From: Temnopleurus reevesii
Taxonomy: Eukaryota > Echinodermata > Echinoidea > Temnopleuroida > Temnopleuridae
Length of the DNA: 13,371 nucleotides
NCBI GenBank assembly: GCA_036244855.1
Contig: BQKZ01006872.1
Span: 43,377 to 56,747 of the forward strand
Direction of reading: 5' to 3'
Positions within the stretch are counted from its first letter, which is position 1; the number at the start of each line of letters is the position of its first letter. This document shows positions 8,795 through 13,371 of the stretch, piece after piece. The notes beneath the pieces were generated by a model. The model had not been told where the DNA came from. It ran no database searches and saw nothing but the letters and a program-made list of their open reading frames with translations. The translations under genes and the position numbers were made by a program.

Positions 8795-8973
8795 CTATGT
8801 GAGAATGAATATGAGAAAGAGATTTAGCAAGCGTGTTATGATTAAAGATCTGAATACTGTTATAGCAGAGATTGTGATATAAAGCACTATCCAGGGGCCA
8901 ATATTGAACTAAGTGGTCTTAGCTATCCTCTTCTTGCTAAGAAGACTCTGGACTTTTAGTGCCACTGTCTTAA

Positions 8974-9360
8974 AGTCAGTCCGTCATGATCGACAGGACT
9001 TCCGGTTGCGAGCGCTAACGGATGGCGTGTTGCGTATTGGCAACAACGATATTTAAACATTTCCTTTCTTACGCACCTTGCCAAGCTCAGAAACTCGGAA
9101 CAATTCGTACGACTTTCCGATGCTTGTTGTCGTCGCGTGTATTTTAATTTGTCCCCTCTTTGGCTTTGATTGTTTCTAAAAACATGCGGAACACATACGT
9201 TTGCGACTACCGAGCAGTTAACTAGCGAAATAAACCTTGCTTACTCGCTATTCCAGGTAAAAAAAACCTGTGATTTTCTGCTCGGAAATCTTCGCAATCA
9301 AAATGGCAGCGGACAGTTTGGCTCCTAACCGGAAGTCATGTCGATCATGACGGACTGACT
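8974..9360. mobile_element. Non-autonomous DNA transposon, 387 bp, inserted at TTAA
   Basis: The left end AGTCAGTCCGTCATGATCG (extending through ACAGGACTTCCGGTT) is repeated in inverted orientation at the right end with one mismatch over about 34 bases. Exact TTAA flanks lie at 8970-8973 and 9361-9364. The interior is richer in CG than its surroundings and has no long open frame. A TTAA duplication is typical of piggyBac and Kolobok elements. The AG start resembles the other TTAA element in this intron, although the terminal repeats differ. Confidence 0.9.
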
Positions 9361-9406
9361 TTAATATAGACAGAAACGTTGATACCTCTATATTGAGGGG
9401 GTGGTA

Positions 9407-9564
9407 CAGTCTAACCTCGTTGTAACGAAAATTCATTATAACAAGGTAGTTTTAGAGGTGTTATCTCTTTGTATTTTATTGTATTTTGGCCCTGATTTAA
9501 CAAGATTTCAATACAAAGAGATCTTTCTCTGGTTCAAGGGCCTTGTTATAACGAGGTTTGACTG
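9407..9564. mobile_element. pogo-like MITE, 158 bp, TA target duplication (intact ends)
   Basis: Ends are CAGTCTAACCTCGTTGTAACG and, on the other strand, CAGTCAAACCTCGTTATAAC, flanked by TA at 9405-9406 and 9565-9566. The interior is partly self-complementary (AAAGAGAT-type pieces on both arms). It is the same family as 5075-5249. It sits in the polycystin intron only 40 bases from the end of another transposon. Confidence 0.92.
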
Positions 9565-10285
9565 TACAAGCAATTCAATGGACAAAGCAAGAAGAGGATA
9601 ACTCAGACCATTTCATGGAATTGAGCCCTGTATGACAAGATGATTTGTTGTTCCTTGGCAGCACTGTGGATACTAACAAGTTGTATTCCTCTTCCTGATA
9701 CCTATTCCATAAAGTTGTTTATGGAGGTGTGAATGACTCTATGGATGACTGATGACCCTTTCCTCTACTCAATGATAAACCCTATGACTGAGTGGACATC
9801 TGGAAAACGATCACTAGCCGTTTGTTTTTTATCTCTACGAACAGCTTAATGAAACTGATGCCGATGGTCTTTGTCATGTATTGATGTGCTAAATCATATT
9901 TTTTACAACATAGAAAAGATATTGCATGCCACATACAAATGCAATTTTTTAGAAGAAATGTGGTACATTATTTCTGGAGGGATGTCTCGCTGTATTCATT
10001 GCAGCGACAAATTGGCAGCGACAACTTCGCAACGCCAATTACTAAAAATGGTTTCATATCGATAGGGTGAAAAGCACTCTCTGACCTTTATACTGTACCT
10101 GTTGCTTGCCACCTGTAACAAGTTTTTGATTTTGCTCATCATTGCCCTTTCAATTCTTACCATTTTTATCCCATTTAATTACAAGATGCATTTTGATATG
10201 TTTCAAGTACACAATTTAGTTATTTAATTGTTGAAAGATCCTGTCGTACATTTGCATTTATAGCCAGCGTACATTATGTTGTTAA

Positions 10286-10799
10286 AGCCCAAATACAGTT
10301 TTGGTAAAAGCGAAAAAGTTTGGCTCCATATTTTGTCTTCAAATCTAAACGAAATTAAATATAGTATCATTGATATATTGCACAAAAGATTGTGTGAAAA
10401 ATAAATGAGTTTTGGTAAAGTTATAACCTAACATGTGCAAACTATCTCAGCGTCGTGTACCCCGACGCTTATTCAATATTTTCTTTCACGATAAAACGGA
10501 CACCACCTCGTCCACAGAATCTGATGAAAATTTCGGAATTAAATTTTTGTGTATACCTTTTTATCATCCTTTTGTCAAACCTAAAAAATAACCTTGCTTA
10601 TGCCCAATAACAAACAAAATATTGTTATTACCAAGAGAGGGCGCTAAATATGGTTTAAATGTCAAATTCAAATTTTCAAACAGAATCAGTTCATAAGAAA
10701 ATATGCTTCGGTCTCGAAATGTGTGTAAGATACATATGTCATGCTAAACATCCCGTAAAATTTACATTTCTTAATCGTTACCAAAACTATACATGAGCT
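10286..10799. mobile_element. Non-autonomous DNA transposon, 514 bp, inserted at TTAA
   Basis: The left end reads AGCCCAAATACAGTTTTGG and the right end, on the other strand, AGCTCATGTATAGTTTTGG. Each is flanked by TTAA (10282-10285 and 10800-10803). A hairpin with 7-bp arms (AGCGTCG at 10449-10455, CGACGCT at 10463-10469) sits inside, and GAGAGGGCGCTAA occurs near 10634. A relative of its right end lies at 2869-3015. No transposase frame is present. Confidence 0.87.
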
Positions 10800-11061
10800 T
10801 TAATCATAATTTGAATCTTTTATCATTCCCTGCGCATAGAAAGACACATAAGAAGCTTGACTAACATTGACATTTTTCTACTTATGCTTGACATATGCAC
10901 TTGTTTGCAATGACTAAACATGCCTTCTGTGCTGCGTAGAGACCTTTAAAAGAAATTGAATTAGCCATGCATACGTTGGCAATTAATGCCAGTGTATGAC
11001 AGCACTTTAAATCTGTTTAATTAATGAATATCAGCTTATTTGGCATATATGAGGCCTGTAC

Positions 11062-11248
11062 CTTCATCGTCATCATCATTATTGTCACTTTTGTCATTAT
11101 CATCTGTCTTCTTGTCTGCTTGTTTGTTAGGGTTAGGTCCTACCGAGTTAGATCCAATCCCATAGCTAGCCAGGGTCATCTTGAACTTTGACATCATGTG
11201 CTTGCCTATTGGGAATGTCTTGTCCTCTGAGTCCGGTTCAGCTTTGGA
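11062..11248 (-). CDS. Polycystin-family channel, exon encoding post-S6 acidic/lysine-rich linker
   Basis: This internal exon is bounded by an acceptor (TTCACAG, ending 11249) and a donor (GAAG|GTACAG, intron from 11061). It starts in phase 0 directly after the S6 exon and ends after one base of a Gly codon (phase 1), which the terminal exon completes. It encodes 62 residues: SKAEPDSEDKTFPIGKH, then a mixed basic segment (MMSKFKMTLASYGIG), then a low-complexity run of Asn, Asp and Lys ending DDDDE. The position just after S6 places it in the cytosol. PKD2 proteins carry a calcium-binding EF-hand and an acidic patch after S6. Here I see acidic clusters but no recognisable EF-hand loop. The exon belongs to this gene by reading-frame continuity on both sides rather than by strong homology. 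Confidence 0.82.
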
Positions 11249-11614
11249 CTGTGAAGTTAAAATGAAAATTTTGGTCAAAACTTTATTACGATAAGAACCA
11301 GCTATATCAGTATTCTTTAAAACAATGTTGGACAGTAATTATATTCATAGTGAAGACAATAATAATAGTACTACATTACCAAAATAGAATTTCGTTCATG
11401 ACAATAAGTCTCTTGTTTCATTCTTATTATATTGTGCTCATTAAAACATTGTTACATTTTGTTATCCTGCAATACCATTCACATGAGTTGAAAACATTAA
11501 AAAACATGTCATACAAAATGATTCAGTCAGTGATATAAGTTACATGAAAAACCTCCATCTATTGCCATTAATATATCATACTTATTAGTCACTAGTTTTA
11601 ACTTGCAAACTCAC

Positions 11615-11782
11615 CTTGACAAATGCCTCCACAATGATGGTAATGAGCATGTTAGCTAACATGAAGTAAGCTGCAAAGATGTAGAGTGTGAAGAAGATTG
11701 GTCCAACCACAGCCTCTACGGACTGCAGAGCATAGAAGTCAAATGATCCTATCATCATTCCTAGTAACGATTCCAATGTAGC
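11615..11782 (-). CDS. Polycystin-family channel, exon encoding pore helix, filter and S6
   Basis: This 168-base exon (56 codons, phase 0 at both ends) lies between an acceptor ending GTGTGCAG (11783) and a donor AAG|GTGAGT (intron from 11614). Residues 1-10 (ATLESLLGMM) are the pore helix. Residues 11-16 (IGSFDF) occupy the selectivity-filter region, followed by a short loop. The block VVGPIFFTLYIFAAYFML then leads into ANMLITIIVEAFVK, which is the S6 segment. The pattern GPIxF...F...NM...II....F is the signature of the polycystin cation-channel domain. In PKD2 the filter reads Leu-Gly-Asp; here the aligned triplet is Ile-Gly-Ser. Polycystins sit in ciliary, endoplasmic-reticulum or plasma membranes and act in calcium or mechanical signalling, and PKD1-type members usually assemble with PKD2-type partners. 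Sequence favours the PKD1-like group. Confidence 0.93.
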
Positions 11783-12582
11783 CTGCACACAAAACACAGA
11801 TTATGGAGCAATTTCTGTCATTTTGATCTACATATTTCTGTCAAATCTGAAGGAGATAAAAAAAAATTTCCTTTTAGCGAATTTGTATTGGTAATTAAAT
11901 GGAAGTCAATTAATGACATAATGCCCGTTTTGCAATAATACTTTTATTCCTGAATTCTTTGGATTGGAAAAAAAATGAAAACCTCATTATAACATGGTCC
12001 TTGGGGCTTTGCAAATGACCTTGTTATATCAGGAATCTTGTTATATCAAGGTAGAAAACAAAATAATACAGAGAGCTTGTACGATAAAAATCACACTGTT
12101 ATATCAGGTAACTTGTTATATCTGACCTCGTTATAAGGAGGTCTCACTGTAGAATGTATTATGCATTCGAAAGAATCAGTTGAATTGCTTAATGGTAATT
12201 GATAAGGAAAGTAATAAAGTTTCATAGAAACATTTGACAATTTCCACCAAGCATAATGAAACAAAGAATAATTACCCATACTGGTACTTATTCATCGTCA
12301 GGTCAATGTACTTATACATCTATCAAACCAAAACAATAGTTCCCCATATGTTGTTACATATCATTGTCACAAGCATACAAAAATACAGTCAATCTTGCAT
12401 GAGTCAAATCTGTTTGTACTGAAGACATAGATTTAACTATTAGAATATATAGAATGTAAACAGAAGGGGACTTGAAAAGACCTTTGACTTAGGCAATTAT
12501 TCCAACTTATTCGAGATTGACATAAGCCTGGTTGACTGTATGCAAGTTGATAGGAAAATAGACATTCACATGTGCATCTTAC
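11783..12582 (-). other. Polycystin gene intron (800 bp) between S5 and pore exons
   Basis: It is a phase 0 intron with GT at 12582-12581 and AG at 11784-11783. It contains one degenerate pogo-like MITE (about 11975-12149) and otherwise AT-rich sequence with no coding signal. The next intron downstream in the gene (11249-11614, 366 bp, phase 0) holds nothing recognisable. Confidence 0.85.
11975..12149. mobile_element. Old pogo-like MITE in polycystin intron
   Basis: It begins near AAAACCTCATTATAACATGG and ends GACCTCGTTATAAGGAGGTCTCACTG, followed by TA (12150-12151). Several TTGTTATATCAGG pieces lie inside. The left CAGT end is eroded, so the start is approximate. Confidence 0.72.
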
Positions 12583-12845
12583 CTGGAATGTATGGAAAGT
12601 GAAGACAGACCTGCTGAATACAGCATATCCCCATAGAGCAAATGCAACCACAATGATACACCACATGAACAAGAAGTAGAGCATGTCCTTTGAAGCCCTG
12701 TGCAGTGCCATCGCTACGTGAGTTACTCTTGCACTGAATCGAAGCACACGCATGAACCGCAGGATGGAGAGGAACGTGAGGATGGCAAGCAGGTATCCAA
12801 AGATCTGATCCCACTTAGCAATGTGGGTGAAATTCACAAAGCCTC
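12583..12845 (-). CDS. Polycystin-family channel, exon encoding S3/S4, S4-S5 linker and S5
   Basis: This 263-base internal exon follows an acceptor ending ATATACAG (12846) and ends at donor TTCCAG|GTAAG (intron from 12582). Its first two bases complete a codon started in an exon beyond 13371; 87 full codons follow and it leaves in phase 0, joining directly to the pore exon. Numbering from the first full codon, GFVNFTHIAKWDQ precedes S3 (residues 14-28). Spaced arginines at 29, 32, 35 and 39 mark S4. A linker holds HRASKD, S5 is residues 54-76, and FTFHTFQ enters the pore. The WDQ...YLLA...F...LRFxRxLRF pattern is typical of polycystin-1-like and polycystin-2 channel domains, closer to the former. 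The large N-terminal part (REJ, GPS/GAIN, PLAT in PKD1-like proteins) would lie to the right, outside the window. Confidence 0.93.
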
Positions 12846-12889
12846 CTGTATATTGCATAAATGTATGAATGAAAATAGTAATGTCATTT

Positions 12890-13018
12890 TAATGAGTTCC
12901 TTGGGCCAAAGAAATTACTTCTTTATATCAAAACTACAATAAAATACATAGAGATTGGACTGGAAAATCACCTTATTGCACGATTTTTTGTTATATAAAA
13001 GCAGTCATCAGGTTCCAC
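12890..13018. mobile_element. Decayed pogo-like MITE in polycystin intron
   Basis: The pieces ATTACTTCTTTATATC, ACAATAAAATACATAGAGAT, GGACTGGAAAATCACCTTAT and TTGTTATATAA occur in the same order as in 5075-5249. Both ends are degraded; AGGTTCCACTG near 13010-13020 is the remnant of the right end. Confidence 0.6.
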
Positions 13019-13146
13019 TGCATTAATATTTAAAACATTACTTCAAGCATCACATATACCCTAGAGATGACAAATGTCTATCGTTATGCACAGCTCTTGG
13101 ATGGCAAGTTATTGAAGAACCTTGCCAAAAATTGGTCTAACATTCT

Positions 13147-13371
13147 AATGAAAGAGAATCTTATACCTATCCCACTGCTGCCACCATTCCAATGAAAAAG
13201 AATCTTATACATATCCCACTGCTGCCACTATTATAATGAAAAAGAATCTTATACATATCCCACTGCTGCCACCATTCTAATGAAAGATAACCTTATAGAT
13301 ATGCCACTGCTACAACCAAAATGAAAGAGAATCTTATACATATCCCACTGCTGCCACCAATCTAAATGAAA
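13147..13371. repeat. 44-bp minisatellite in polycystin intron
   Basis: Units start with AATGAAAGAGAATCTTATAC or close variants at 13147, 13191, 13235, 13279 and 13320, with a sixth starting at 13365. Each carries TATCCCACTGCTGCCACC. Spacing is 44, 44, 44, 41 and 45, so it is not a multiple of three and would not code in frame. The array runs off the window end. Confidence 0.95.

Larger units (their letters stand above)
8795..11061 (-). other. Polycystin gene intron (2.27 kb) before the terminal exon
   Basis: Borders are GT (11061-11060) and AG (8796-8795) on the minus strand, and the reading frame is kept across it (phase 1 to phase 1). It hosts three separate transposons, at 8974-9360, 9407-9564 and 10286-10799, annotated individually. 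The stretch 9566-10281 holds no recognisable gene or repeat beyond a small direct repeat (GCAGCGACAA, twice near 10002-10022). The stretch 10804-11061 also shows nothing recognisable. Confidence 0.8.

Noticed and set aside
9871..10065. 64-codon open frame in the polycystin intron
   Set aside because: No splice sites, domain or homology were recognised, and the length is expected by chance.
11062..11120. Possible EF-hand in the acidic Asp/Asn run of the post-S6 exon
   Set aside because: The run lacks the 12-residue loop pattern with a central Gly and a following hydrophobic residue at the proper positions; it is low-complexity acidic sequence.
12566..12942. Open frames overlapping the polycystin S3-S5 exon in other frames (both strands)
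   Set aside because: The 12433-12858 frame matches polycystin family motifs and splices in phase; the overlapping frames do not resemble anything.
13147..13371. Regularly spaced repeats resembling a CRISPR array
   Set aside because: The 44-base units are contiguous with no unique spacers, and the DNA is clearly eukaryotic; it is a minisatellite.

Overview
The window is AT-rich animal (metazoan) nuclear DNA: short exons with GT-AG borders, long introns, and dense repeats and non-autonomous DNA transposons. Two genes are supported. The gene families and repeat types suggest a marine invertebrate, perhaps a deuterostome such as an echinoderm. That placement is an inference from general character; no species is identified.

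Gene 1 (+ strand) is the last coding exon of a mitochondrial short-chain enoyl-CoA hydratase (ECHS1-like) at 2677-2742. It ends in a characteristic C-terminus and a TGA. Gene 2 (- strand) is the 3' end of a polycystin-family channel protein, most like the polycystin-1-like (PKD1L) group. Its four exons, at 12583-12845, 11615-11782, 11062-11248 and 8589-8794, join in frame. They encode S3/S4, S5, the pore, S6, an acidic/basic linker and a short helical tail with a stop. As assembled, the two genes converge tail to tail.

Four single N characters, at 1613, 3016, 4639 and 5860, divide the window into five pieces. Pieces 1 (1-1612), 3 (3017-4638) and 4 (4640-5859) are diverged copies of parts of piece 5 (5861-13371), which carries the polycystin gene. 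Their breakpoints coincide with the Ns, so I suspect uncollapsed haplotypes or unresolved recent duplication placed in a row. Piece 2 (1614-3015) holds the ECHS1 exon and is unrelated to the others apart from a shared transposon end.

Mobile elements: several pogo-like TA-flanked MITEs (one intact at 9407-9564 and one at 5075-5249 with a matching empty site at 6319-6320); a MITE with 3-bp target duplication at 5429-5593, also with an empty site; two different elements inserted at TTAA (8974-9360 and 10286-10799, the latter with a partial relative at 2869-3015); and a probable Helitron-like 3' end with a ~140-bp tandem-repeat core at 1614-2007. A 44-bp intronic minisatellite closes the window. 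I found no RNA gene, CRISPR array or unknown multi-gene system. The most informative signals are the paired filled/empty transposon sites, the assembly structure, and a polycystin stop codon that lies inside a repeat-like motif.
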